The notes beneath the pieces are model-generated. The model saw nothing but the letters and a program-made list of their open reading frames with translations. It had not been told where the DNA came from and ran no database searches. Both the position numbers and the translations under genes were made by a program. From Linum tenue (taxonomy: Eukaryota; Streptophyta; Magnoliopsida; Malpighiales; Linaceae): a stretch of DNA of 64,000 bases. Shown one piece after another: positions 17,600 through 29,833 of the stretch. Each line of letters begins with the position of its first letter. Position 1 is the first letter of the stretch. The stretch is taken from NCBI GenBank assembly GCA_946122785.1, contig CAMGYJ010000009.1, forward strand, positions 4,246,937 to 4,310,936, read 5' to 3'.

Positions 17600-18590
17600 C
17601 TAGAGCTCACAACTTGTGTTTCTTTTTTTTTTATAAGAAAGAAAACGAAACAAGTGTGATAAGAACAAAATGGGGGTTGGTTGTTTGGTGGTTTAACCAA
17701 ACACATTGCATCTCACACTGCAAAATTTTCGTTTCGTTTAGCGATTCAACGTTTTTGAGTTTTACCGATTCACAAATCACAATAACTTTATTTAGGTAGT
17801 GTTGCAAAAAATGAACATTTGATCTTCTATCTAATATTTTATTTGATCGATTCGTCTCTAGTAGTATATTATTATTACCTCGAGCTTGGTTAGTTGGATA
17901 ATTCTCTATCTACCACTCATTATTCAAATATAATAGCACATGGGTAATAATATTAAGTGGGTTCTGAAATCTCAATTTCATATGCTCCCAATTTTTTGGT
18001 CCGTGCATGTCCAACGCACTATGTGACAAACGCCACATATCATTACACAAAGAAATCGGGTGGATGGATCAATCATTGATCGATGAGAAAGGGCAGCAAT
18101 GCATACAAAACTGTTGCATGTAAATTGACGTGCAATCACGAAGAGGATGTGGAAGTGGAAGGGAAAACTCTCTCTATTTGCAAACAAACAAAACAAAAGC
18201 AATTATAATTTGTGGCATTATTGCATACACAATGGGGGGAAAAAGATACGCATATATAGCTTAATTAGTACTTTATTTCTTCTTCCTTAGTATGATGAGA
18301 TCAAGTTTGTCCCTTGATGTTGAAGTTAGTTTGTACATAGTTGTATCAAACTTATTTACCTTATCCTTATCTGTTGATGTTGGAAATTTATTGATTTTAT
18401 CTGCCTGTCGTTTGGGTTAGACGATGGTGTATAAAAGAGATATGATGATATATCCTGACAAAATCAGGGAAGGGATCGGGCTTTTAGACTTGAATGAGTT
18501 TTTAAGATGTTAGATCTAAATTTGTTTGATTATCATGTTGGAAGTGGGAATTCCTAAGAAAAAAAGAGAGGAAGAATGTGATGAATGACT
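17600..18590. other. AT-rich intergenic DNA, no gene recognised
   Basis: No supported coding, repeat or RNA feature. Confidence 0.5.
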
Positions 18591-18610
18591 ATCAGCTTAG
18601 GGTATATAAA

Positions 18611-19199
18611 AGGAGTATTTTTTCTTTTAATTCCTGAATGATACCAAGAGAGGATAAGAGTTATACAAACAAAACTACCCATGAACCCCTTACAAGCGAC
18701 ATCCTAGTGAAACCACCCAATAAAGCCGAAAGACTCTAACTCTAGGAGAGACAATATCAGTGCTTTATACGCCACTCTATGGGCAGCACTATTGGCGGTT
18801 CTAAGAATCACCCTAAACTCTATACAAACTGACAAAGAGTCTAGGATCAGCCGACACTCCCGAAGCATTGGACCTCCAAAGGAATCTTCTAGGACACCTT
18901 GTCAGATCTGTTTGACGACCACCTCGGAATCACCTTCCACTATCACATGAGTCAAGGATCTTGAGGCGAAGATAGTGATGACATCTTATACTGCTAGGAA
19001 CTCTGCCAGGTAGGGGTTGGCTACTCCCTGGTGACGCATACCGACTGCCAGCACCACATGACCGTCTGACCCACGGATAACAAGACCAGACGAGCATCCT
19101 ACATCGAAGTTGATCTTCAATTAGTCTTCTGTTGGAGGCTTCCAAGTGGCGGGATGAGGATTTGGGGGAGGTGGAAGAGGGGTGAACATAGGAGGAGTA
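18611..19199 (-). mobile_element. Decayed LINE 3' end with RNase H remnant, antisense
   Basis: Translating the minus strand from about 19140 gives LKINFDVG, VIRGSDGHVVLAVG, GVANPYLAEFLAV, HVIVEGDSEVVVKQI and NSAAHRVAYKA. These are the ordered motifs of a plant LINE RNase H domain. Several in-frame stop codons interrupt it, so it is dead. The low-coordinate end has a T-rich tract (18616-18630), the poly(A) tail in reverse. A 7-bp word, aggagta, at 18611-18617 and 19193-19199 could be a target duplication but is short. Confidence 0.8.
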
Positions 19200-20277
19200 C
19201 TACTTGGCAATTAGTGGTCTTAATGTGAGAACTTCTTGATCATGTAATTAGGCACATATTTGATGCATGTATCATTGGACTATTGGAGTCTATATCGTGG
19301 AAAAGAAAGAAGCATGCTGGCTAAGAAAAAAAGAAAAAGTAGTACGGATTGTCTTCATTAGGACGGGTCAGTGTGGAAGGCAAAAAGCAAGGCGTGACCA
19401 CATTATTCGACCAAAGGCAAACTAGATAAAGCATATTTGAATGTTCGTATAATATATAGTCGGACTGCCCCTGGTGTGAGCCACCCCAAGAAGCAAGCTA
19501 TTATTATAAACACCTAAAATTGTAAGGATCCCAGAAGCAAAAGCAATAGATAAGAGAGAAAAAGGGGCCACATAGGTTATCCATAGAGCGGAGGAGAAGG
19601 TTAGGATAACGAATGTGACGAGGCTGAACGGTCCGCATGTAGAATCAAAGGAGGGGGGGAAAAGAATTTTTTTTTTTTTTAACGTTCTTCAGTCGAAAAT
19701 GTTCAATGTTCCCTTCTACCATCTTGGATCAAAGAAGCCATGTAATGACCCACCAAATATCTATCAATTCCTTGAACTCGTGGGTAATTTTAAGTGAGAA
19801 ATCGGGTTTCCATCACAAAAGTCTCCACCCAAAGTGATTTGATTTCATTCCACGATGGAACACTCACGCTTAGTTAGTTGTGTTACTAATGACAAAATTA
19901 TGAAGTTATATACAGTTAGCTGGAGAATGAATTAAGTACATCTGACACACACTAGAGAGCAGAGCGTGTTAAATATGTTAATGAATTAAGTACATCTGAC
20001 ACACTGGAGAATGAATTGATTTTGGTTATAATGATTTGTTTAAATATGTTAATGAATACTAACACTAATCATTGGTCAATATTCTTATATATATATATAA
20101 ATGAGGCATGTATAATCATCATTGAAGTCTTGTTTGAGTTTTGAAAGCCGTGTTTTTTGTTATAAAATGATAAAAGAAATCATTGATGGATTAACAATCA
20201 TGATTTAAAATTATTTCTCACATAGTACAAAAATTGAAGAATTAATAAATAATTTCACTTCAAATTATTGTTGAAAT
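19200..20277. other. Intergenic DNA with small rearranged repeats
   Basis: Around 19920-20060 the words ctggagaatgaatt, gaattaagtacatctgacac and aaatatgttaatgaat each occur twice in shuffled order. This suggests local duplication and slippage. No gene was found. Confidence 0.55.
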
Positions 20278-20290
20278 AACGATGTTATGA

Positions 20291-20495
20291 GGGTTTGAGG
20301 CGTCAGTATCATAACTTTGGTGTTTCTTTTGTCGGCAGGAATGACAATCGGGTGGCTCATGATGAGGCCAGGAAAACTCTCTCTTTGTTACCTGCCGTTG
20401 TCGAGAGTTTTGATTTTGCTCGTTGGCTACTTTGTTTATTGTAAACCGTGCTATCTTTTGATTTTGATAATGCCCAGTTATCTATTGATAAAAAA
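20291..20495 (+). mobile_element. Severely 5'-truncated LINE with 13-bp TSD
   Basis: Only about 205 bp of a LINE 3' end remains. In frame it reads FVGRNDNRVAHDEARKT, the C-terminal part of RNase H, then a stop, a short 3' UTR and an A-run. A perfect 13-bp duplication, aacgatgttatga, lies at 20278-20290 and 20496-20508, fixing both ends; the tail A residues overlap the right copy by up to a few bases. A different LINE subfamily from 745-1350, judged by the end of the protein (VVESFDFARWLL). Confidence 0.92.
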
Positions 20496-20776
20496 AACGA
20501 TGTTATGAACCGTTTATGTTATTATCCTTAAAATAATTGGACCAACATCATAATTTTAGAACATGGCATCCATAATTCATTAACCGTGTGACAATGTGCA
20601 GGCAAGGCATGCACCCATTGTTTCCGGATCCACCTTCCCCATCAAAAAAAGTCTATCTCGTAATTTATTACTGGATAATTTCATATTATTTTCTCTATCG
20701 ATACCGAATTACCGATGAAGATATACAAACAATTTTTGGTAAATAAAAGGAGAAAAATGTGTGCAATGAATTTTTA

Positions 20777-21122
20777 GATGGTTTGGAGGTTCAAATTTCA
20801 AGTGATGTATTTAGCTAATACATGTAATGTCAAGATTAAATTATTTTTGTTGTTATATTTGAGATAGAATACATGTATTACCTTTTTTATATGGGCTCAC
20901 CTACAATACACTCAAAATGAGTAATTATCTATCTCTACAAAAAAAAAATGAGAATGTTAACAAACGATTGTCTACCAAACTTTTCTTTATAACAAAATCA
21001 AAATTTAAATCTCCAAACAATGTATTTTCCAAATTCATACATTGAATCAATACATCAAATTACAATACACAAGTTGATTAAATGCATCATTTTAAATAAT
21101 CTCAACCTCCAAATGAACCCCT
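20777..21122. mobile_element. Tourist/Harbinger-like MITE, copy 1
   Basis: The ends share the motif tttggaggtt in inverted orientation (gatggtttggaggtt on the left; aacctccaaatgaacccc on the right). Subterminal blocks such as tttcaagtgatgtattta and aatacatgtaatg match, in reverse, the element at 58136-58465. No clear target duplication was seen, so the ends are approximate. Confidence 0.7.
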
Positions 21123-21590
21123 TGATGACTGGAATCAAATACTTAGCGAAACAATAAATGGAATCGAAAAAAAATGCTAAACAAAAGGAGATAGAGCAGG
21201 GACATTATTTATAATTGATGAATTGCATGCTGATGACGTCGGAAATTCGGAATACGATGTAAACTGTTGTTTATTCTTACTGGAATCACATAAGGTTTAT
21301 ACAGAATACAGAGGCCTGACTTCTATAATATAACCTTAACATTAATACAAAAATTACCGACTCTTATAAGAAATATAACTCCGACCAGTTACATAATAGT
21401 ACTCGTAGTATAACACAATGCTACTCGCACCACTAAGGAACTAAAAAAAACACCCCATATTAACCGAAATGTCGATACTACTAAACCAAAAAAATCATTT
21501 GAACATTCTAGTTTTTATTCACTCCCCGATTCTTAAATATCCTAAAAAAAAATAAAAATAAAAATCGTTCGATTTTAGTACATGTGAAAA
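21123..21590. other. AT-rich intergenic DNA, no gene recognised
   Basis: No supported feature. Confidence 0.5.
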
Positions 21591-21599
21591 AAAAACGGA

Positions 21600-22140
21600 A
21601 TTGGCGTGGGGCACAACTGTAATTTTGGCGGGGGGCGCGTGACGATATAATAATCATATAAAAGCCGACGAAACTTACCGCCGCCTCCTTCCCGCGGAAA
21701 CCGAACGCTGACCAAACCGCAGGCGCCGATGTCCGACGAAGACGTCAAAATTTAATTGAGGAACGTGGCCGTACCGCAGGGGTCTGTGTGCCTGCGTGGA
21801 GGCGCAGGATGCCGACACGTCAGATGAATTTATGTATTCTTTTTTTTTCTTTTGTGGCGTGGCATCTACGGAAGTGTGAGGCAGAGCGGCAAAATTAATT
21901 AGCTGGCGCTGGCGGGGAAGTATGACAGGACAGACAGAAGAAGCACCAAAGCCAAGAGCGGCTTTCTGATTGGACGAAGGGGCTTTTCTGTCTTCTTCTT
22001 CTTCTTCCTGTGGGCCAGAGAATGGGGGATATTGACGGAGTCAGACGGCGGTTCTTTCCCTATCCTTTTTTCTGCTGTCCAACTCCATCTCTGACTCTCT
22101 GTCCTGTAATTCTCCAGCTACAGATTCGCGTATATATATA
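21600..22140 (+). promoter_or_regulatory. GC-rich island with TATA box, possible orphan promoter or leader
   Basis: This stretch is much richer in G and C than its surroundings. It holds a good TATA box (catataaaagcc, about 21655-21666), 3' of gcgcgtgacg and 5' of a pyrimidine-rich start-like region. Plant cis-motif look-alikes are present: gccgac (DRE core) and gacgtc and acacgtcag (bZIP cores). No protein family is recognised downstream; the short open frame near 22010-22198 is not convincing. It may be the promoter of a non-coding transcript, a captured promoter, or a relic of a lost gene. Confidence 0.35.
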
Positions 22141-22299
22141 TTATCTCTATGAACACTCATATCGTAAGACTATAACTTTTTTCTATAATGACCGGTAACA
22201 TTCATAAATTATTCATATAGTTAGGTTTATATACTAACATAAAGACTAATAATATTCATTAATTATCCATATTGTTCATCTTAGATATAGTATGTGACG

Positions 22300-22495
22300 T
22301 CGTTTTTCTTTGGGTGCGGGTCGGGTGGAAAGCGGGTTGGAATTTGACAAAACTCAAACACAACCCTACCCTCCAATTTCATAAGCCAGTAAAACCCGCA
22401 CCCGACTCGAAATCCGTCAACGTTGTGCTTTACCCGCTTTTACTAGGATGGCCGTACGTACCCGTACGTAGGTTCGCGGGTCAATTGTCATCCCT
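22300..22495. mobile_element. Fragment of a hAT-type element (one end only)
   Basis: The stretch is rich in cccgcacccg/gcgggtcggg and ends with caattgtcatccct, the typical right end of tagggatg-type hAT elements. A matching left end and an 8-bp duplication are missing, so this is a truncated copy. Confidence 0.55.
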
Positions 22496-22499
22496 ATTC

Positions 22500-24955
22500 T
22501 ACAGCCAAATATTCGAGTATACATCCTCTAGACTTCTATCTCGTCACTACGATTTGGATGGAGGGGAGGGGGGGGGGAGATTATTCAAAATTGACGTACG
22601 AATGATTGATTACTAGGTTGTTGTCCGTCATGAGGGACCAATTCTATACACGAGAGTTCGTACGAGCAATATATCATGTTTCTTGTTTCATCTTGAAAAC
22701 ACATTGTTTAACTGGGCGTGTTAATTTGTTTCGCGGTGAAAACTCTCATAGTATTAAATTAACTGGATTCACCTCTAGTTTTTGAAAATCAAGATGTCTG
22801 TTACTTGATTCACGCGTCTTTATATTCAAGTGAAGCACAAGAGAGACTAATTCTCACATTGTAAAAATGTACTAGCGTGGGCCCCGACCAGTTGGCCGGA
22901 GGAAAGTGAGGTATGAAATTTGATAATGTAATGGGGTGTATAGCTTATTATTGTATAGTTTTTTTTTTTAGAAACACGTGATAAAAATAGTGAATTTTAG
23001 TAGGAAAAATACATGAATGATGCAACGAATCAAAAATCAAACTTATGAACCAAAATCAAGTACCTGTTATCTTGTAAAATAATATTGTTTTTTATAATAG
23101 GATGAGGTGGAGTAAGTTTATAGAAACTGAATTCCAGAAAATCGAATAAAATCTCGCCTATCCCGCCGGTTTTCGGGAAATGAGCATCTCACAATCGTTG
23201 CTAACTTTTACTCGGCCCGTTGGCCAATTAATTTGCTTTATAAAACTTCCATCTTGTCGTCATTGTGCTTTCTGGTTTTTGCCAAGCCATGATAAAATCT
23301 AAAGAAATCAAGAATGAACAACACGATTTGGGATAGGAACCACCGTTCCTGTGAAAATGGTGGTAAACACGGACTCACCTGCCAAACTGGTTTGGATTGA
23401 GATTTTTATCGGGTATCAGGGAACCATGTGATTATAAATTAGACTTGATCAAAACGGGCGAAAACTTGAAATTCAGCCTGTTTGACCGACCCATGCCAAA
23501 CTCTAATTATTCTTTACTTTTAAACTTTCTATTTGAAAATAACAAATAATAAAAGAAAAGAGATGACTGCAATTCGCCATTTGCGCATCACTAATTCGGG
23601 AATAAAACTATAGAATTTCGAAAGAAAGCTAAAAATATTTAGGATCGTTTTAATGTTAAAAATAACCAAATAGATATTTCTTTTAATTTTTTTACAAACA
23701 AATACCAAACGATTCCCCATAAAACACACTATAATTTAATAATTATGATATCAAATAATTACATAATATATATTTGAAATGATAAAAATTGGACTAATTG
23801 GGTTGGTCGAGGTTGAACCATTGAATAACTTTAAAATACATTATATTTTAGCCACTAAGATATAAAATAATAGCATAATATATATTATGCTAGAGAAAAT
23901 AACTTGTTATAGAATGGCAAACCCATGATGTTCATATGTTTTACTTGATGGACAAATCTCGTGTAGGTCAGGCCCATTCAACTCTTTTATTTTATGGTTA
24001 GCGGTTAGCCCATTAGAATCCATGCATCAGTTTATTGTTAATTTTTTTCTTTTTAGCAATAAAAAGGAGTATTGTTTTTCCCTTTTCATATATATTTTAC
24101 CACCATGGAGAAATAAAAGGACTTAAAGAAAAAAATTGACACTCCTGGACCCGTTTAAATCTGCATGTGTACGGTAAGATGGCCCGTTCCACAGAGGAAA
24201 AAGAAAAAAATTGACACTCCCTATTCTACCATTCCTATAAACGCTCTTGGAGCAGGGAATTTGAAATGGGGGAAGACTTTTTTCCTCTCTGCTATTATAT
24301 GTTTTTAATTTAAATAGATACAACAAATGTACTTGGTGTGATTGGTTATGATGTTTGTTTTTCTTTAAAGTGGTCATGGTTCGAATCCTAGTACGTGACT
24401 TTTTAATGAATAAAAAAAAATTGTGAAGACCAAAATGTCCTTCCTATTTTCACTCTGGATGCAGGAAATTTGAATTGGAGCTTCAAATTTTCTCATTTGA
24501 CTTTTATTTATTGTGTAGAGATGTAGATTTGTTACCAGTCATTGTCTTGCGCCCAGCTACATCTCCCATACCCATTAATCATCAACCTACTTCGTTAATG
24601 CTTGCCTATCAAGGTGATGACCCAATTCAAGTGACATGTACAATAATCCATCAACACAATATGGTGGATTATCGGTATTCATAGGTAGGGTGATACAGAT
24701 AAACATGGACCAATCCGGTTCAAAATTATATAAAATGAATATAAAATTCTAGTGAATCCGAGAAATAAAAACTAAGATATAACCATAAAAAAGGAACATA
24801 TTCAATCCAATTCGAATTAGTTTGACTTAAATAACTCGTGTGTTTTTGTTCTGTTTTAAAGCAGTTCATAATATCAAAATAAAATAAAATTTTCTTTCTT
24901 CAATCATCAAAATTACTTCGAATAGTATTTAATTTCGTTCAAATAGATCTAAACA
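22500..24955. other. AT-rich intergenic DNA with possible old element ends
   Basis: No gene recognised. A Pol III B-box-like ggttcgaatcc at about 24378-24388, followed by an A-rich run at 24411-24420, may be a worn SINE tail, but its A box is not found. The words gtttgaccgaccc (about 23480) and gggttggtcgaggttg (about 23800) resemble hAT subterminal motifs, without clear ends. Confidence 0.4.
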
Positions 24956-25932
24956 TCTTTAAATATATTAAAGGGCTTTCAGAAAAAAGCCCCCTCCACG
25001 TCAGCCTTAAAACCACGACCGCATCTTGCGGAATGACCAGGTTTTAGTTTTTTTTTTTTTAATTTGTTGGAACCGTTCCCCTGTAAAATAGGGTTCCTAA
25101 ATCCTAACCCCCTTTTTTTTTTCTCAAACCACTGTATATTTGCAATTCACCAAACAAATGTATATATTGGGTTGGAATTTGGGCATTTGGCAGCGTTTTC
25201 AAAATATTTTTCCATCATATTTTGAATGATAATTATTGATTATAATTCTTTATAGCATCTACATTGGAATTGTATTATGACATGTTATTTATTTGCAATT
25301 GTATTGATGTAGATGAAAATTGTATTTTTGCAAACTTGCATACATAATGCAATTATGGTTGCAAGCCAAAAGTAAATTACATTGATGTAAGTATAATGAA
25401 ATTAGAAAATGAGTTGGATTACATATACTGTGAGATATGAGTAAAAATCACATAAGTAGTTAATTTTGCAATTTCATTTATGTGGCTGCTCAAGTCTAAA
25501 TCCATTTTATAACAAAGTATTCCCTTGCTTTACCATTATGACATTATATTTTTGTTATAAGAAATTAGATATATGATAAATAGAACATCTACCCCTATGC
25601 ATTGTAGATTTTTATGTTGACCAATTTTATCGATATTTCTTGACACTTTAAATGTTATGGATTTCAAATACATAGTAAATATTGTAATTGTGAAAATAGC
25701 ATTATAAGTTACTTGCAAAAGATTATAATTAGAAGAATGTGGGACTTTCATCCTTGGCTTCTACATACAAATAAATTTGGGCCTTTTTTATTGTTTTTAA
25801 GATAAAAATACCATAACCATCAATTAAAAATTAATGAATTTAGATGTTAATGAATATGTTCATAAATTACATGACACAAGTCACAAAGTATACTATAATT
25901 ACCACCTGCCCAAAGGGCAGGGTTCAAGCTAG
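24956..25932 (+). mobile_element. Non-autonomous Helitron
   Basis: The right end has the Helitron signature. A perfect 7-bp hairpin stem, cctgccc/gggcagg with an AAA loop (25905-25921), is followed after 7 bases by CTAG (25929-25932), and the next base outside is T. The proposed left end starts TCTTTAAATATATTAAAGGG, resembling plant Helitron 5' ends, and the base before it is A. Insertion between A and T without duplication is the Helitron rule. The 977-bp interior encodes no Rep/helicase, so it is non-autonomous. The right end is the stronger call; the left end rests on motif similarity. Confidence 0.75.
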
Positions 25933-25933
25933 T

Positions 25934-26757
25934 TTCAATATGATTCCAATTTGTGTCCACCCTTATCCGTAAGTGACAAGCATCAATAAACCCTAAAAAT
26001 CAATTGTCAACACATAATAACATAGTGATGATCAGTGATGTCTTAATCAGCAAAGCACTTTTAAGTTCTATCTTCTTCATTGGAAACTGTATATATTTTC
26101 AAAAAAAAAAAGGAAACTGTATATATATAGTTCTATATCCTTTAATTATATACACTTCGTTTTTTTTTTCTTTTCTTGGTGAAGAAAACAAAACAAACCC
26201 AACCACAACATTGCCATACAATTGGACAAAGTAATATGGGGGTATCCCTACCATGAGCTGTCATGTGTCCTCTTCCCCTCCATAGACTGGAAACTTCTAA
26301 TCCAGGATCTAATATTTATATTGCAAGATTGTGCCATTTTTTATTTGTTTACACCAATGATATTCTTAAAAAAAAGCAAAGGGATTTTTCTTTCTTTATT
26401 TGAGCATAGGGATATAGGAGTGACTAGTGAGTGGGAGAGGGAATCTATATGCTATATTTGGCCCTATGTCTCTATCCAATGTGGACATCCTAGCTAAAAA
26501 ATTAGGGACTCTGATATTTACGAATGGATGATTTATTCATTAGCATTTTGTAACAATTCGATTCATTGAAATGACATAATATGAATTAAGCTTTACAGAC
26601 GGAAAATTGTTTGTCCAAATCCTGTTGGTAATCTTAGTATTTATTTTGAGTTAAACACGAGTTTATGGCGAGATATGCGCAAGTATCCAGTTTGGAAAGA
26701 TGAATATTTGCTTGAATGAGGCTATAATCTATAAGTATGGGATTCATTCATTGACCG
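25934..26757. other. Intergenic DNA, no gene recognised
   Basis: No supported feature; short open frames show no family resemblance. Confidence 0.5.
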
Positions 26758-26765
26758 GTTGCAAC

Positions 26766-27639
26766 TGAGGGTGAGCAGTGAGTGGTTTTATGTGAATTTA
26801 AGTTAGTTTGAAGCTACACTTATTATGTGGTGGGTAAGGAGAAAATAACCTAGTTTGGGAACTATGCCTCTCTTTAAGTGGAAATTGGGGGTATTTTCTA
26901 TTGTGGTGTGGGTTTCAGTTTAGGTAAATTATATGTTAGAGATTCAATAGTTTGAGATTAAAAAGGGGTTAATATTTTCGTATGGCCTGAACTTTGACCA
27001 AAATAAACATTCTGGCCAATCTTTTTGATCTATAACATTCTGGCCCGAACTATACACCAAAATAACCAATTTGACCAGATCCGACTTTTGACCGTTAACT
27101 TGGATGGTCAAACGCGTTGACCGTTAGTCAAAGCGCCATGTCACTGCCAAGTCAACATAAAATATTTGAAATAATTCACAATTTCCACACATTTCCTAAT
27201 TTTAAATTATTATAAATTAAAAAAATCATCTAATACCTTTGTTAAACCAAAAATAAAAAACGAAAAAAAATAAATATTTATCAGATCTTCTGACTTGGTA
27301 GTGACGAGGCAGTGACGTGGCGAGTTGACCGTTAGTCAACGCGTTTGACCGTCCAAGTTAACGGTCAAACATCGGGTTTGGCCAAATTATTTATTTTGGT
27401 GTATTGTTCGGGCCAGGATGTTATAGATCGAAAAGATTGGCCATAATGTTTATTTTGGTCAGAGTTCAGGCCATACGAAAATATTAACCCATTAAAAAGC
27501 TGGGTGGATTTTTGTGAATCACAACCCACCTACTCCACAAAGTGTTTAGCGAGTCACCTATTTTACAACCCGCACCCGCCCATAGAAATCACTCACATTG
27601 TAATGAGTGGGCTAATTGCGGGTGAATATGAGCATCCTA
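26766..27639. mobile_element. hAT-like element hosting a nested Mutator-type MITE
   Basis: Outer flanks gttgcaac (26758-26765) and gttgcaag (27640-27647) match at 7 of 8 positions, the hAT target size. The left end tgagggtgagcag and the right end (reversed: taggatgctcatattcaccc) resemble hAT ends but match each other weakly. The interior is split by the element at 26966-27490. Called with moderate confidence because the inverted repeats are worn. Confidence 0.5.
26966..27490. mobile_element. Mutator-type MITE with long inverted repeats
   Basis: The 525-bp element starts gggttaatattttcgtatgg and ends with its reverse complement. Inverted similarity continues for roughly 190 bp from each end (for example the ttgaccgttagtcaa blocks at both sides). 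A perfect 9-bp target duplication, attaaaaag, flanks it at 26957-26965 and 27491-27499, the size expected of Mutator-like elements. There is no transposase. It sits inside the hAT-like element at 26766-27639. Confidence 0.93.
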
Positions 27640-27647
27640 GTTGCAAG

Positions 27648-28190
27648 TAGATTACAAAATAGGACCTCTAACGATTTGGATTGTGAAATATTAACTGCCC
27701 GAGGATTCCTATGGATAGGTGAATTGGTGAGATTGATGGAAAGTGCAAAGAAAGAGGGCAAAACTTGATCCAAGCCAAGCTATGTATTTATCTTTCTGTC
27801 ACCAACTTGCAAATTAATCTTTGTCAACTCCGTTGCTATGAGAATAAAGTTGGACAACGATTGACATTAATTGTGTGTGTGAAGGAAAAAAGTGCTTATT
27901 TGTACTGTTGTTGGCGTTGAATTGGTATCCATCCACATTGTATTTTAGAACATTTCATGGAATTCATCAGAATAACTTTCAACAAAAATTTGTTCTTCAC
28001 CTCTATAACATTAATTATGCATTATAAAAGAAAATTTGTATTTGGCTACAATATCTTAATTAGTAATTAACACTATATTCACAATCTTTGAAATTCTTTT
28101 CTTGCGGATGATGGAACTTCATGTTGCTTGTGACGTTGTATAGTGGTGCGTGGAGTAGTATCTTGCTCGCTATGGATACGTATAACAAGG
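27648..28190. other. Intergenic DNA, no gene recognised
   Basis: No supported feature. Confidence 0.5.
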
Positions 28191-28500
28191 GATTGTTTTT
28201 TTTTTAACCGAGAAATGTCGAGAGAGAAAAGGAATACACAACAAAACCCCACCCCTACAAGACCCACCAACTCCAACTACGACAAAATCCAGGACAAAAC
28301 ACTACCAACTCTAACAAAGATGGCGAAAAGGCTTTACATGTCACTCTATGAGGAGTCTAATTGACAACACGAGAAACGACCCTAAACTCTACACCAAGAG
28401 GCTAGCTCAAGGCCAGATGGAAACAATCACAAAAAACTTGGCCACCCAAGATTATGTATGACGAGAAACCCTCGCGGAACTGACAAATGACTACCTATGA
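28191..28500 (-). mobile_element. Decayed LINE RNase H remnant, antisense
   Basis: A T-run at about 28193-28204 is the reversed poly(A) tail. On the minus strand the sequence parallels the copy at 18611-19199 (LGVEFRVVSRVVN, then a stop, then TPHRVTCKAF), with stops in frame. Roughly 300 bp survive; no target duplication was found. Confidence 0.7.
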
Positions 28501-29122
28501 ATCGTACAAATTCTGTCTGCAAAATCCCCTATCAAAATAAGAACATGCATCAAGTACCAAACAGTGGAGTAGTGTTTAACTCGTGGGTTTTTTCTCCGAC
28601 CTGTATTTTTCTACCACTAAAATGGACAAAAAGCTAGCTAGCTAGCTCGGAAATGTCTGTGGCAAATTCGGCAAGTTGAATGTACCACGTAATTGCCCTT
28701 GCCACCATTCAAAACAAACATTTGACTAAAATCAAATCAGAAAAAAGAACATGTGAGTGATGATGAGTTTGACTGATGGAAAACCAAACCCAAATGACAA
28801 AAGTGTCACCAAAAAAAGCGCAGCCCTTTTCATCAAAGTGTTCAAATTTCTGTTTGGTGCATGCATTTTAATATATTGCGTTTGTTGAATAATTAGAGTG
28901 GGATTAACATACACTTAATTAACTAGACGTGTCGTTAACCAGGATTAGCGTTTGACTCTCCCATTAATTGGCTGCCGGTTAAAATACAGAAAAGAGAAAA
29001 AGACATCAGAGGTGCCTACATACAATTCTGTGCCCCTTGTGGAAGAAAATCCCAATGAGAAAGCGGCAAAAGTCAAAATGTAAATGGCATCCTATGGGAA
29101 CACCAAACTTGTACCTAATTGG
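28501..29122. other. Intergenic DNA, no gene recognised
   Basis: No supported feature apart from a short gctagctagctag run near 28633-28645. Confidence 0.5.
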
Positions 29123-29131
29123 AAGTTTTTA

Positions 29132-29504
29132 GGGCAATGTCTATTTTTTACCCAAATTTTTTTAAAATTCTTTTATTTTAACCAAACCTATAGAAATTCT
29201 ATTTATTATCCAAACGTATTATAATTTATCAAAGTCTGGGCATTCATTCTGTTACCGTTACTTATTTCATCCACGTGAGGGGTGGGATTTTGTTTTGTTT
29301 TTTGATAATCTTTTTATTAAAAATAGTAAATGATGGTATTCTGACCGTCACGTAGGAAGTCAACTCATTATGGTCATACTTAGTCAGCATTACTAACAAA
29401 AAAGTTGACGGAGAGTTAACGTTTGGATAATTTTTAGGAATTCAATAGATTTGGTTAAAATAAAAGAATCTGAAAAAGGTTTGGGTAAAAAATAGACATT
29501 GCCC
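29132..29504. mobile_element. Mutator-type MITE
   Basis: The 373-bp element begins gggcaatgtctattttttac and ends with the exact reverse complement. Inverted similarity runs about 90 bp on each side. A perfect 9-bp duplication, aagttttta, lies at 29123-29131 and 29505-29513. No coding sequence. Confidence 0.93.
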
Positions 29505-29833
29505 AAGTTTTTATTTCAGGACTGAACTCATCCCCAACTTTAGATAAAAAGTTTGGAGGGAAAGAAGGAAGATAATTGTTCTATCTTTTTGGACTAGTTG
29601 TTGTTTAATTATTCTTCTGTCTATGATAATTGTGATTATACAGTCCTGTGTCTTCAGTTGTGATTCGAAATAGAATTTGGTGACTTTGCTCTTGTTTTGA
29701 ACCCCTCTGAACTCTTGACATTATTTCGGTTATGATCTCTAAATAATGGACGTTACGTGAAACTCATTCAGTGTAATCCTCATTTCCCATGTATGTTTCA
29801 TCTTATTTTCTCCGTTCTTAACATTTTTTTTGG

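Noticed and set aside
24320..24420. Possible second SINE with a ggttcgaatcc B box
   Set aside because: No A box at the proper distance and no ends or target duplication; kept only as a note.
27000..27500. Possible microRNA precursor from the long inverted repeat
   Set aside because: The fold is explained by Mutator-type terminal repeats with a 9-bp target duplication; no known mature microRNA sequence was recognised.
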